In this document: positions 9,132 through 16,596 of the stretch, piece by piece | Numbering within the stretch: position 1 is the first letter of the stretch | Layout: each line of letters begins with the position of its first letter | Assembly: GCA_002869895.2 (NCBI GenBank) | Contig: NEWP02000006.1 | Coordinates: forward strand, 1-41,260 | Direction of reading: 5' to 3' | Length of the DNA stretch: 41,260 nucleotides | DNA from: Nitrospira sp. CG24E | GTDB taxonomy: Bacteria; Nitrospirota; Nitrospiria; Nitrospirales; Nitrospiraceae | Notes under the pieces: generated by a model | The model's input: only the letters and a program-made list of their open reading frames with translations | What the model was told of the DNA's origin: nothing | The model's database searches: none | Position numbers and translations under genes: made by a program

Positions 9132-9200
9132 TGATCCACTCATGCACAAGAGATTGACCGCTTTGATGATTACTGAACCTATCACAGAGGGTGCGAGTAC

Positions 9201-11057
9201 GTGCTGAAACGCTGGCGGCATAGCCTGGAATTCCGCCTCTTCTTCGGCCTCTCCTGCCTCGTCCTGATCCTGATGATGGTGGGATCCGACCTCCTCATTG
9301 CCCGGCAAGGCACCCTCATTCAGCGGGAGGTGGAAGGTCGCGCGACGGCCTTTGCCCGCACCTTTGCCGTCATGGGGGCGGCGGTCGTCATCGACAACCT
9401 CTTTCGCATTCAGGAGGCCATGGCCCAATAGCTTACCGATTCCGAGATCCTCGACATCGATATCGTCGATCTCGACGGCATGATTGTCGCCGCCAAACGT
9501 GCGGATCGGATCGGCAGGGTGTTGACGGACGGGGCCGGAGAGGTCCGACCTACCGGTGCGTCCGAACACCTGGCCTATTGGCAAGCGCACAATGGGATCC
9601 CCTTCATTCTCGTCACGGAACCGCTCTTCGACGGGGCCACGCCTACCGCCTGGGTGCAGGTCAAATATTCGCTGACCCACGCACAGCGAGAGCAGCAACA
9701 GATGGCCGGCTGGCTCGTAGGTGTGAGTCTGGCCATCATCATCCTCCTCCTGGTGGCCCTGCGCCTGACGATGCAGCGGATCTCCCACATCGTTCAGGGA
9801 GCCGTGATAACCCTCCACAATGCGCTGGCAACATTGGGCGGAAATGCGGTCACATCCGTCCAGCACCTCCAATCGGCTACTCCTGAGAAGGGAAGGATCG
9901 AACGATTTTCAAATGTTATCTCCTGGACCGATCACGCCCTTCGCACTCAAGCGGAGCGTCTGCAGTCGCTCAATCTCTCGATCGAGAAGCGGGTCAGCGA
10001 GCGGACGGCTGAATTGGAGATTTCTCGCGATGAAGCTCAAGCAGCCAGCCGGGCAAAGAGCGACTTTTTGGCCACCATGAGCCATGAAATCAGGACGCCC
10101 ATGAACGGAGTGATCGGCATGACCGGACTCCTGCTCGATACAGACCTGACGCCCGAGCAACGGGAATACGCAGAGGTTGTCCGCAACAGCGGCAAACATC
10201 TATTGATGGTCATCAACGACATCCTGGATTTCTCCAAGATCGAAGCAGGCAAAATGCAGTTGGAGGTCATCGATTTCGATCTGCGCACCGCCGTGGACGA
10301 GACGATGAACCTATTGGCCGAGCGCGCCTTCAGCAAAGGGCTGAACCTGGCCTGCCTGTTTCATGCCGATGTGCCCAACGCCCTCCGAGGCGATCCTGGA
10401 CGTCTCCGCCAGATCCTCCTCAACTTGATCGGGAACGCCATCAAGTTTACCGAGCAGGGCGAGGTCGTGGTCTCCGTCAAGTCGGCGCACCGCACTGAAG
10501 ATGACGCCACCATCCTGTTCGAGGTGCACGATACAGGAATCGGTCTGTCCATTGAAACACAAGCGCGCCTCTTTCAGTCGTTCAGTCAGGCCGATAGCTC
10601 AACGACGCGCAAATATGGAGGCACGGGACTCGGGTTGGCCATCTGCAAAAAAATCACCGAGATCATGGGGGGTCAGATCGGGGTGGAGGGTCAGCCTGGG
10701 GCAGGCAGTACATTTCGACTCACGGTAACCCTCAGCACACAGCCCCCAAGCAGAGAGGCGACAGGGGACAACACAGCCCAGGAATTGCACGGGCTGCATC
10801 TCTGCATCGTGGATGATCATCCCACCAACCGCCGTATCCTGGAATCCTATGTTGCAAAATGGGGAGGCCGGTGCCTGATGGCGGAGAACGGAGTGATAGC
10901 TTCGACCAGACTGGTCCTCCTGACCTCGCAAGGCCAGCGCGGCGATGCCAAGGCAGCGCAGGAAGCCGGCTACGCCGCCTACCTCACCAAGCCGATACAC
11001 GAATCGCAACTGCATGACCGTCTCATTGCAGTCATGCAACCGCCTGCGACAGTTTGA
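9201..11057 (+). pseudogene. Broken hybrid sensor kinase, part 1: sensor, HisKA, ATPase and a damaged receiver
   Basis: One frame from GTG 9201 to TGA 11055-11057, interrupted by an in-frame TAG at 9429-9431. The first 76 codons encode a membrane helix and half of the sensor region (ARTFAVMGAAVVIDNLFRIQEAMAQ). After the TAG the same frame continues with [16 protein letters not shown], aligning without a gap to the intact kinase at 4049, where the stop position is a Tyr. The second part has a membrane helix, a HisKA domain ([11 protein letters not shown], His codon at 10083), an ATPase domain ([26 protein letters not shown]) and a receiver. The receiver keeps [10 protein letters not shown] and YLTKPI but jumps from AENG to [11 protein letters not shown] near 10890, losing about 40 residues with the phosphoacceptor Asp. 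The next receiver begins in another frame right at the stop. This is most likely a decaying gene; sequencing error could explain the TAG but hardly the deletion. Confidence 0.82.
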
Positions 11058-11567
11058 CCGAGGCAAAGGCCCGAGCGACCGCTCGGATTCTGGTTGCCGA
11101 GGACCATATCGTCAACCAAAAGACTGCCGTCCAGATGTTGGAAAAATTAGGCTATCGAGTGGATCTCGTGGCCAATGGCCTGGAAGCACTCCGTGCCGTG
11201 GCGAACATCCCCTATGACGCAGTCCTCATGGATTGCATGATGCCTGAAACGGACGGGTTCGAAGCCACGCGCTCAATCAGAGAACGTGAAGCGGGATTCG
11301 TGAAGCGGGAAGCGTCCGATTCCAAAACATCCGATTCCAAAACGAACGACGCTTCACGCTTCAAGCGCCCGGCGCATTCCCATCATCGCCATGACGGCCA
11401 ATGCCAGACTGCAAGATCGCGAGCAATGTTTGGCTGCCGGCATGGATGACTACTTGAGTAAGCCTGTGCAAGCCAAGGTCTTAGCAGAGGTCCTCGCACG
11501 CTGGATCCTGCCGACTGCGGCCCCTCCGTACTCGACTCGATCTGGAGTTGGACTCAACTCCTACTGA
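11054..11567 (+). pseudogene. Broken hybrid sensor kinase, part 2: frameshifted second receiver
   Basis: The receiver starts in frame 2 at TTG 11054, overlapping the stop of the preceding frame: [37 protein letters not shown], then phosphoacceptor region [24 protein letters not shown]. After about 84 bp containing a repeat, the homologous reading moves to frame 0 at 11373 ([32 protein letters not shown]) and ends at TGA 11565-11567. A normal receiver has only a few residues between IRERE and RIPII, so the repeat looks inserted and has shifted the frame. Frame 0 is also the frame of the kinase part, so a single ancestral kinase with several receivers is likely. The region as read cannot make a full receiver. 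Confidence 0.75.
11283..11372. repeat. Hairpin-type repeat inserted in a receiver-domain coding region
   Basis: The left arm holds two copies of CGTGAAGCGGG-like sequence (11284-11309) and the right arm GACGCTTCACGCTTCAAGCG (11349-11368), the inverse. Between them is a perfect-but-one 15-bp tandem duplication, TCCGATTCCAAAACA at 11315-11329 and again at 11330-11344. The same TTCACGC/CGTGAAG words make up intergenic hairpins at 13115, 37224, 38037 and 38938. Confidence 0.7.
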
Positions 11568-11958
11568 CGTCAGAGACCTTCACATCCTATTGGTAGAGGA
11601 TTCCTCGGACAATCAGCTGCTGATCCGTTCCTATTTGAAGCAGACTCCCTATCGCCTCGATATCGCGGAGCACGGGGCCATTGCGTTGGAGCTAGTCAAG
11701 AACAGCCGCTATGACATCATTCTCATGGATATGCAGATGCCGGTGATGGATGGCTATGAAGCGACGCAAGCGATCAGGGCCTGGGAGCGGGACCACGATC
11801 TCCCTCCCACCCAGGTGATTGCCCTAACTGCCCTGGCGCTGAAAGAAGACGGGGTCAAGATTCACAAGGCCGGCTGCAATTCCCATCTGACCAAGCCCAT
11901 CAGGAAACAGACCCTCCTGGATGTCCTCCGGACTTACAAAGAACGGCCAGTCGCCTGA
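11548..11958 (+). CDS. Receiver-domain protein, intact; third receiver of the decayed kinase or a free response regulator
   Basis: A complete CheY-like receiver of 136 residues: [19 protein letters not shown] with acidic E17/D18, phosphoacceptor D61 in [13 protein letters not shown], the switch Thr in VIALTALA and K116 in SHLTKPI. The start at TTG 11548 overlaps the end of the preceding damaged receiver in another frame, and only a GGAG immediately upstream could serve as ribosome site. It may therefore be the last domain of an originally continuous hybrid kinase. All residues needed for phosphorylation are present. A strong hairpin follows 28 bases after the stop. Confidence 0.7.
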   Translation: MDSTPTDVRDLHILLVEDSSDNQLLIRSYLKQTPYRLDIAEHGAIALELVKNSRYDIILMDMQMPVMDGYEATQAIRAWERDHDLPPTQVIALTALALKEDGVKIHKAGCNSHLTKPIRKQTLLDVLRTYKERPVA

Positions 11959-11985
11959 CCGAGGAACCGATCATTTTGCGAGAAT

Positions 11986-12013
11986 GCGTGGAGGGGTGTT
12001 AGCCCCTCCACGC
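11986..12013 (+). terminator. Strong hairpin after the kinase/receiver block
   Basis: GCGTGGAGGGG at 11986-11996 pairs perfectly with CCCCTCCACGC at 12003-12013 around the loop TGTTAG. There is no T tract after it, so it may be a Rho-assisted terminator or an RNA 3-prime end stabiliser rather than a classical intrinsic terminator. Confidence 0.6.
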
Positions 12014-12166
12014 GCCTGCCCCACAGAATAGTGCCGCACATCGTCATGCAATAGGCCCCATGCCGCCCATGATTACTTCTGATGGGCCTTTCTGGTGGTC
12101 GGACGTCATCTTCTCGTGATGATGCCGATCGTTGATCGCCATAGCCATGAGGTTGAAAGCCAGAGA

Positions 12167-12290
12167 CTAGGCTCCCACCACATAGGGACGCATCATTTCG
12201 TTGTCCTCATGTTCGAGGATATGGCAATGCCACATATAGAGCCCGTCGATATCGAACTTGGCTCTCACCATCGTGATTTTCGGTGGGCAG
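12167..12290 (-). pseudogene. C-terminal remnant of a multicopper oxidase
   Basis: Read leftward, about 40 codons encode KITMVRAKFDIDG, then YMWHCHILEHEDNEMMRPY and a TAG at 12167. WHCHILEHEDNEMMRP is the type-1/type-3 copper-binding C-terminus of bilirubin-oxidase/CotA-like multicopper oxidases (HCH...H...M). Nothing upstream of about 12290 resembles the rest of such an enzyme (normally about 500 residues); the sequence changes there to repeat-rich DNA. The frame also continues after the TAG with a His- and Met-rich run (NDRHHHEKM) to TGA at 12044, perhaps part of the original tail. It is clearly a fragment. Confidence 0.75.
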
Positions 12291-12339
12291 AATGGATGAA
12301 TCACTGGGCAGAGAGTCGAGGAGAAACACACGCCATTGC

Positions 12340-12470
12340 AGCGCGGGCAGAGATATCCACAACGTACGGCGTTCGTCGTTCGTTGCCCGGAGTTTCTGGT
12401 TGCGAGTTTCGAGCTTTCAGTCAACGTGAAACTCCCACGCGAGAGACGCTTCACGAGCTTCGGTCTTTGT
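12340..12470. repeat. Repeat-rich spacer
   Basis: This stretch between the oxidase remnant and the Sel1 gene holds words typical of the other hairpin elements: GGCGTTCGTCGTTCG near 12370, CAACGTGAAACTCCC near 12422 and GAGACGCTTCACGAGCTTCGG near 12442-12465. I see no gene in it, and arm pairing is less clear than in the other elements. Confidence 0.4.
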
Positions 12471-12495
12471 CCTTACTGCGCGGTCTTGTTTAGCG

Positions 12496-13083
12496 TCACG
12501 CTGGCTCTGGCAGGCTTCCACTCTTTGCGTTCGTCATTTCGGCCTGCTTCAACTGCTTGGAGAGAAGGTCGCCCTGTCGGCCTGCCTCTTCGTCACCCTG
12601 AGCGGCAGACAACATCAACCACATGTACGCCTGCGGCCTGTCCGCCGATACTCCCTGGCCGCCCCCCGCGAGGATCTTTCCCAGGCTATGCTGCGCAGGG
12701 ACAAACCCCTTATCTGCCGCAAGCCGCCACCACCGGGCTGCTTCTCGATCGTCCTTCGGTACACCAGTGCCCTCCCAGTAATTGTCACCGAGAGCATTTT
12801 GTGCAAACATATCCCCTTGCACGGCAGCGCGCCGATACCACCGGAGCGCTGCCGTCTTATCTTTGGGCAGCCCGCGGCCCTGATCATACAAAAGACCCAG
12901 GTTAAACTGCGCTTCGATATTCCCCTGCTCGGCAAGGGAATGTAACGCCCGAATTGGAGAAACGACCGCTCCACGAGTGGAGGGTTGTGCCAATCCTTCC
13001 TGCAACAGGGGTCGAGATGGTGAGCTGCTGCAAGAGGCTACAAATATGGCGATGATACAGAGCCCAAGCGTTCGATTGTTCAT
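12496..13083 (-). CDS. Sel1-repeat lipoprotein
   Basis: A protein of 195 residues. The start is the ATG at 13083, preceded by AAGGAGG at 5 bases; the frame is open further upstream but passes through a repeat element. The N-terminus is a lipoprotein signal with lipobox VAS-C18. Three Sel1/TPR-like repeats follow: EAQFNLGLLYDQGRGLPKD, FAQNALGDNYWEGTGVPKD and PAQHSLGKILAGGGQGVSAD, each followed by a xAxxWxxxAA helix. Such proteins act as scaffolds in the envelope. The neighbours give no specific clue to its partner. Confidence 0.88.
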   Translation of the reverse strand: MNNRTLGLCIIAIFVASCSSSPSRPLLQEGLAQPSTRGAVVSPIRALHSLAEQGNIEAQFNLGLLYDQGRGLPKDKTAALRWYRRAAVQGDMFAQNALGDNYWEGTGVPKDDREAARWWRLAADKGFVPAQHSLGKILAGGGQGVSADRPQAYMWLMLSAAQGDEEAGRQGDLLSKQLKQAEMTNAKSGSLPEPA

Positions 13084-13114
13084 AGCAACCTCCTTCATCA
13101 TCTGTACAGAGCCT

Positions 13115-13272
13115 CGTCGTTCGTGAAGCGTTGTTCGTATATTCACGCGAAGCCAAGAGCATATGGCTTATGGCCAATAGCGTATGGTCCGGAATAGTGT
13201 GGGCAAGTCTTTACCATATGCTATTAGCTATACGCTCTTATCCCCAACGAGATACGCTTCACGCTTCACGAG
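13115..13272. repeat. Large nested hairpin repeat
   Basis: An outer inverted repeat (CGTTCGTGAAGCGTTGTTCG near 13118 against AACGAGATACGCTTCACGCTTCACG from 13246) encloses an inner one. The inner arms are AAGAGCATATGG...CCAATAGCGTATGG (13155-13187) and CCATATGCTATTAGCTATACGCTCTT (13214-13239). It fills the gap between the Sel1 gene and the flavoprotein gene and may act as an RNA structure or a dispersed REP/MITE-like element. Confidence 0.7.
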
Positions 13273-13283
13273 ATAGGACGCGT

Positions 13284-14597
13284 TCATTTTGCCATAGCCG
13301 TGCCGTAGTAGGTATCGACCATCACGCCCATCTCCTTCAGCATGGGAGTCGGGAGCGTGCCGCCCGCGCAGACAATCACGGCGTCGTTCTTCAGTTCAAT
13401 ATCTTTCCCCTGATAAATCAGCGTCACGGTTTCTCTCCCGATCTCCTTTACATTGGCGTCCAGATACACCGCAATCTTCTTTCTCTCCACCGACTGTTTC
13501 AGCTGCTGGCGGTTCTTGTCTTTGGGGCGGGTAAAAATTTCATCTCCGCGACAGGAAAGAACCACCGTAGTGCCTCGTTCCGCCGCAATCGACAAGGCCG
13601 CTTCAGCCGCCGCATCGCCGCCTCCCACCACCAGCACGTGCAGCCCACGATACTGCTCTGCGTCGATCAGGCGATAGACGACTTTTTCCTGCTCTTCGCC
13701 AGGCACGCCGAGCTTTCGAGGAGTGCCGCGCCGGCCAATGGCGAGGAGCACGTTCTTCGTTTTGTAGCTATCTTTTGCAGTCTTCACCAGGAACCCGCTT
13801 CCCGTTTTCGTGACCGCTTCCATACGTTCGCTGAAATTGATTTTGATCCCGTTATTGCGGGTAATGCTGGTCCAGAATGCCAACAGCTCTTCCTTGCTGA
13901 TCTCGAACTTGTTGAACTTGCCGACAATGGGCAATGTCATAGGCGCCGTCATGGCTAGTTTCCGACGCGGGTAGTGGTAGATGGCGCCGCCGAGCGAATC
14001 TTCCTGTTCGACCGTCACAAAACGCAATCCTGCTTCCTTCGCAGCCAGCGAGGCAGATATGCCGGCCGGCCCTGCGCCGACAATCACCACATCCAACTCG
14101 CCCCCCTTGCTCTTGTTTTTTCGAATCGTCTCAATCGCTCGCTGCCCTTGATCGACCCCCTTGCGGATCAATCCCATCCCACCCAACTCCCCGGCAATGA
14201 AGACGCCAGAGACGTTGGTCTCAAAGGTCGGTTTGACTTGCGGAATATCGATGCCGCGCTTTTCCGTCCCGAACACCAGCGTAATGGCCTCGACCGGACA
14301 GGCTGCCGCACAGGCTCCATGGCCGATGCAATGGTCTGGCTGGACTAGTGTGGCTTTTCCCCTAATGATCCCCAACGCCTGCTCCGGACAGGCATTGATG
14401 CAGGCGCTTGAGCCAATACACTTATTGGTATCGATGATGGGGTGCAAGCTGAGTGGCTCAGGGATGCCCGACTTCACCGTTTCAACGAGGCGAGCGCGGT
14501 GGTGGGTGTCCTTCTTGCGATGGCGGCGGTAATACAGAGCCAGCACCATGATCACCGGCAGAATATAGAGAAGCGTGATCAGATATGATTGTGACAT
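13284..14597 (-). CDS. Membrane-anchored ferredoxin-flavoprotein oxidoreductase (YpdA/thioredoxin-reductase-like)
   Basis: A 437-residue protein with one N-terminal membrane helix (residues 5-23) and the rest probably cytoplasmic. A two-cluster ferredoxin module at 55-110 has C60/C66/C70 and C90/C96/C100. The second Cys of each CxxCxxCxxxC motif is replaced, by S63 and H93. At 125-160 comes VSGVFIAGELGGMGLIRKGVDQG, the FAD-binding segment that normally ends thioredoxin-reductase-like proteins. The FAD Rossmann motif GAGPAG (174-179) and an NAD(P) motif VVGGGDAAAEAA (about 315-330) follow. The C-terminus lacks the usual FAD segment, so the order looks permuted. No redox CxxC of thioredoxin reductase is present. 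The likely role is transfer between NAD(P)H and an iron-sulfur or membrane partner. An AAAGG site precedes the ATG. Confidence 0.85.
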   Translation of the reverse strand: MSQSYLITLLYILPVIMVLALYYRRHRKKDTHHRARLVETVKSGIPEPLSLHPIIDTNKCIGSSACINACPEQALGIIRGKATLVQPDHCIGHGACAAACPVEAITLVFGTEKRGIDIPQVKPTFETNVSGVFIAGELGGMGLIRKGVDQGQRAIETIRKNKSKGGELDVVIVGAGPAGISASLAAKEAGLRFVTVEQEDSLGGAIYHYPRRKLAMTAPMTLPIVGKFNKFEISKEELLAFWTSITRNNGIKINFSERMEAVTKTGSGFLVKTAKDSYKTKNVLLAIGRRGTPRKLGVPGEEQEKVVYRLIDAEQYRGLHVLVVGGGDAAAEAALSIAAERGTTVVLSCRGDEIFTRPKDKNRQQLKQSVERKKIAVYLDANVKEIGRETVTLIYQGKDIELKNDAVIVCAGGTLPTPMLKEMGVMVDTYYGTAMAK

Positions 14598-14613
14598 GCG
14601 ACCTTTTCGATTT

Positions 14614-14802
14614 TAGGAGCCTGTCCGAGTAATATCATTCGACTGCGGCAAACGATCTGCTGGCATCTGCGTCGTTCTCGGCCCCAAAAAATCCTCAACG
14701 TATTCTCTCTGGAATACGCTTCCGGTTTTTTCGAACCTGCGGCCTTGCATCTACCAGCTGCTCCTTCGCCTCGCAACGAAGAATTATTCGGACAGGCTCC
14801 TA
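14614..14802. mobile_element. 189-bp MITE-like element with 20-bp terminal inverted repeats
   Basis: TAGGAGCCTGTCCGAGTAAT at 14614-14633 is matched at 14783-14802 by its inverse with one mismatch. The interior has no credible gene. The left end is 17 bases upstream of the flavoprotein ATG, and the right end supplies the TAG stop codon (14800-14802) of ccmI. The size and ends suit a non-autonomous transposon; no target duplication is obvious. Confidence 0.75.
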
Positions 14803-16077
14803 GGGTCTTTCACGATTGATCACCAGAGTGATTTTCTCTGTCCCTGGTTTAACCGACTGACTTATCCCTTCTAGATCTCCACTTTGCGGCATGGCCTGGC
14901 CGGATTTCGACAGACGGGCCACAATCACTACTGTCCCTGCAGCAGAAAGTTTTCTGGAGGGCATGGGGCTGGTTGAGTCGTCGAGCCGGAAGGTAAAGGG
15001 GAGATCCTGTCTCGTGGCCCGCACGATCGACAGCGGCATAGGCGGGCCATTCACCTCGCGCGCGAACACAAATAATGTGTCCATTGAAGCGCCTTTCGCT
15101 GCGAGACTCGGCACCAGGCTCACTGTCCCGCTGATTGCGGCAGCCTGACCGTTCGACATCGTCGAAGATGTCGTCTCACTGACCGATTTGATCATTGCCG
15201 GCTTTCCGCTTGCTAACCCTTTAGCCTCGTTGATACCGGAGAGCAGCTCTTGCCTGATCTCCCCCTCTGTATCGCTTGGAAGGTTCGCGCCGGCCTTCTC
15301 CCAATACTGAACCGCCTGCCTAAACTCTCTGCGGTCGAATGCCAGGGTCCCAGCCAACATCAGCGCTTTGACATGGTTTGGGTCAATCTTGAGCGCCTGC
15401 TGAATCAACAAATCAGGCTTCCCTGCCAACGTGCGACCATGCAACACACCAAGGGCATCGGCATAGTCGACGAGCAACTGGGGATCGTCGGGAAGCAACT
15501 TCATGGCCTTCTCGTAGATCGCCACAGCGTCGCTATGTTGGCCCATTTCCGCATAAGAACGAGCAAGGAGCGCCCATCCCACTCCGTCGTCGGGATTCTG
15601 TTCGAGTTTTTTCTTGAGACGCTCCGACAGGGCCTCAAGCCCTTCAGCAGTCCGGTGGTCGGAGTCCGACCCGCCTTGCGCCATCGGCGAGGAGGGGACG
15701 GGATGGGTGATCGCCAGTTGATTGCCCAACTGCCAATAGAGTAGCCCGCTGACGGTCGGAATGATGACCGCCAACGCCACAACGACCACTCGGCTGTTCA
15801 CCGGCCATGCTAGTGCCGGGACTGTGGCCTCGGCAGGCCCCGTTTCTTCAAGCAGGCGTCGTTCGAGTTCCCGTTTCGATTGTTGATACTGCTCATCGGT
15901 CAACAGGGCGCGCTTATGGTCTTGTTCCAATTCGGAAAATTGCTGGCGATAGACCGAAATCGTTTTTTCTCCTTCATCATTTTTCGATGACGATTGACGC
16001 TTGAGAAGGGGCCAGAGGAGCAGGCCGAGCGCGAGGAGGGTCATGGCCCAGGCAATAAACCAAAATATGAGGGTCAT
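14800..16077 (-). CDS. ccmI: Cytochrome c biogenesis protein CcmI (CycH-like)
   Basis: A 425-residue protein with two membrane helices (about 4-23 and 98-118) around a Glu/Arg-rich coiled segment containing RQQFSELEQDHKRALLTDEQYQQSKRELERRLLEE, the hallmark CcmI N-terminal region. A periplasmic TPR domain follows at about 145-285 (VGWALLARSYAEMGQHSDAVAIYEKAMKLLPDD). A C-terminal beta-rich domain is present at about 310-425, as in long CcmI proteins. CcmI chaperones apocytochrome c to the haem ligation complex. AAGGAGG lies 9 bases before the ATG. Only a fragment of ccmC lies upstream, so the rest of the operon must be elsewhere or lost. The final codons and stop abut the inverted-repeat element at 14614-14802, so the original C-terminus may have been altered. 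Confidence 0.88.
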   Translation of the reverse strand: MTLIFWFIAWAMTLLALGLLLWPLLKRQSSSKNDEGEKTISVYRQQFSELEQDHKRALLTDEQYQQSKRELERRLLEETGPAEATVPALAWPVNSRVVVVALAVIIPTVSGLLYWQLGNQLAITHPVPSSPMAQGGSDSDHRTAEGLEALSERLKKKLEQNPDDGVGWALLARSYAEMGQHSDAVAIYEKAMKLLPDDPQLLVDYADALGVLHGRTLAGKPDLLIQQALKIDPNHVKALMLAGTLAFDRREFRQAVQYWEKAGANLPSDTEGEIRQELLSGINEAKGLASGKPAMIKSVSETTSSTMSNGQAAAISGTVSLVPSLAAKGASMDTLFVFAREVNGPPMPLSIVRATRQDLPFTFRLDDSTSPMPSRKLSAAGTVVIVARLSKSGQAMPQSGDLEGISQSVKPGTEKITLVINRERP

Positions 16078-16157
16078 GATCGTATCCCTCCTTGAAATAA
16101 CAGTTGCCCAGCTTGTGAGCGTTCCTCATTCGTCACCGACGTATCTTTTGGAATCAT
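16074..16157 (-). CDS. Small ORF overlapping the start of ccmI
   Basis: A 27-codon frame with a TAGGAG ribosome site 5 bases before its ATG; its TGA overlaps the ccmI ATG (ATGA). The peptide is polar and has no membrane segment, so it is not CcmD. It may be the surviving end of a deleted ccm gene or a translational-coupling leader. I do not recognise it. Confidence 0.3.
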   Translation of the reverse strand: MIPKDTSVTNEERSQAGQLLFQGGIRS

Positions 16158-16165
16158 GGTGGCTC

Positions 16166-16429
16166 CTAGCGTGGATTGACGACCAGCGTCTTGCTGGGTT
16201 GGGCAACATACAAGAACATCGACATCCAAGCCGCCGGCACATGCACAAAGATAATGCGGTAGGAGTCGCCTTGCTGAAAGTCGGTCGGCGCCACGAAGAA
16301 TCCAATGTACAGGCCAGTGACGATCAACCCGATCGCGGCCACGGAAAACCAGGGGATCATCTTCCCCGCCAGCGGATGGAAGGCCTGTGGCGATGAATAC
16401 TTAAACCAATTCATGCGAGCAAAACTCAC
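16166..16429 (-). pseudogene. ccmC: Truncated ccmC (haem exporter subunit), N-terminal fragment
   Basis: The first residues read MNWFKYSSPQAFHPLAGKM, followed by a membrane helix (IPWFSVAAIGLIVTGLYIGFF) and the conserved YRIIFVHVPAAWMSMFLYV of CcmC. Homology then stops abruptly: twelve unrelated residues and a TAG at 16166 follow. CcmC is normally about 220-250 residues with six helices and the WWD haem loop, all missing here. The start may be GTG 16429 or ATG 16414, and neither has a strong ribosome site. Together with the adjacent ccmI this implies an internal deletion of the ccm operon from within ccmC to just before ccmI. The fragment cannot handle haem. Confidence 0.85.
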
Positions 16430-16596
16430 ACATAGTGGTGATTATTCCAATGCGATCCGAAATTCGAAATTCCAACAATCTCGAGCCCGCCCCTGTCTCG
16501 CTCGCCCAGCCCTTTTCGCTCCGCTATCCTGCCCTACGGGCCGAACATGTTAACCACAGTAGTTTCGTTGCGCCGAAATAGCTTTCCCGCAACATG

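Noticed and set aside
12291-12454. N-terminal half of the open frame that includes the multicopper oxidase tail
   Set aside because: It reads through repeat-rich DNA and has no similarity to the oxidase family; only the last 40 codons are meaningful.
14579-14776. 65-codon minus-strand frame inside the inverted-repeat element
   Set aside because: It has no ribosome site or recognisable domain and lies almost wholly within the MITE-like element; chance ORF.
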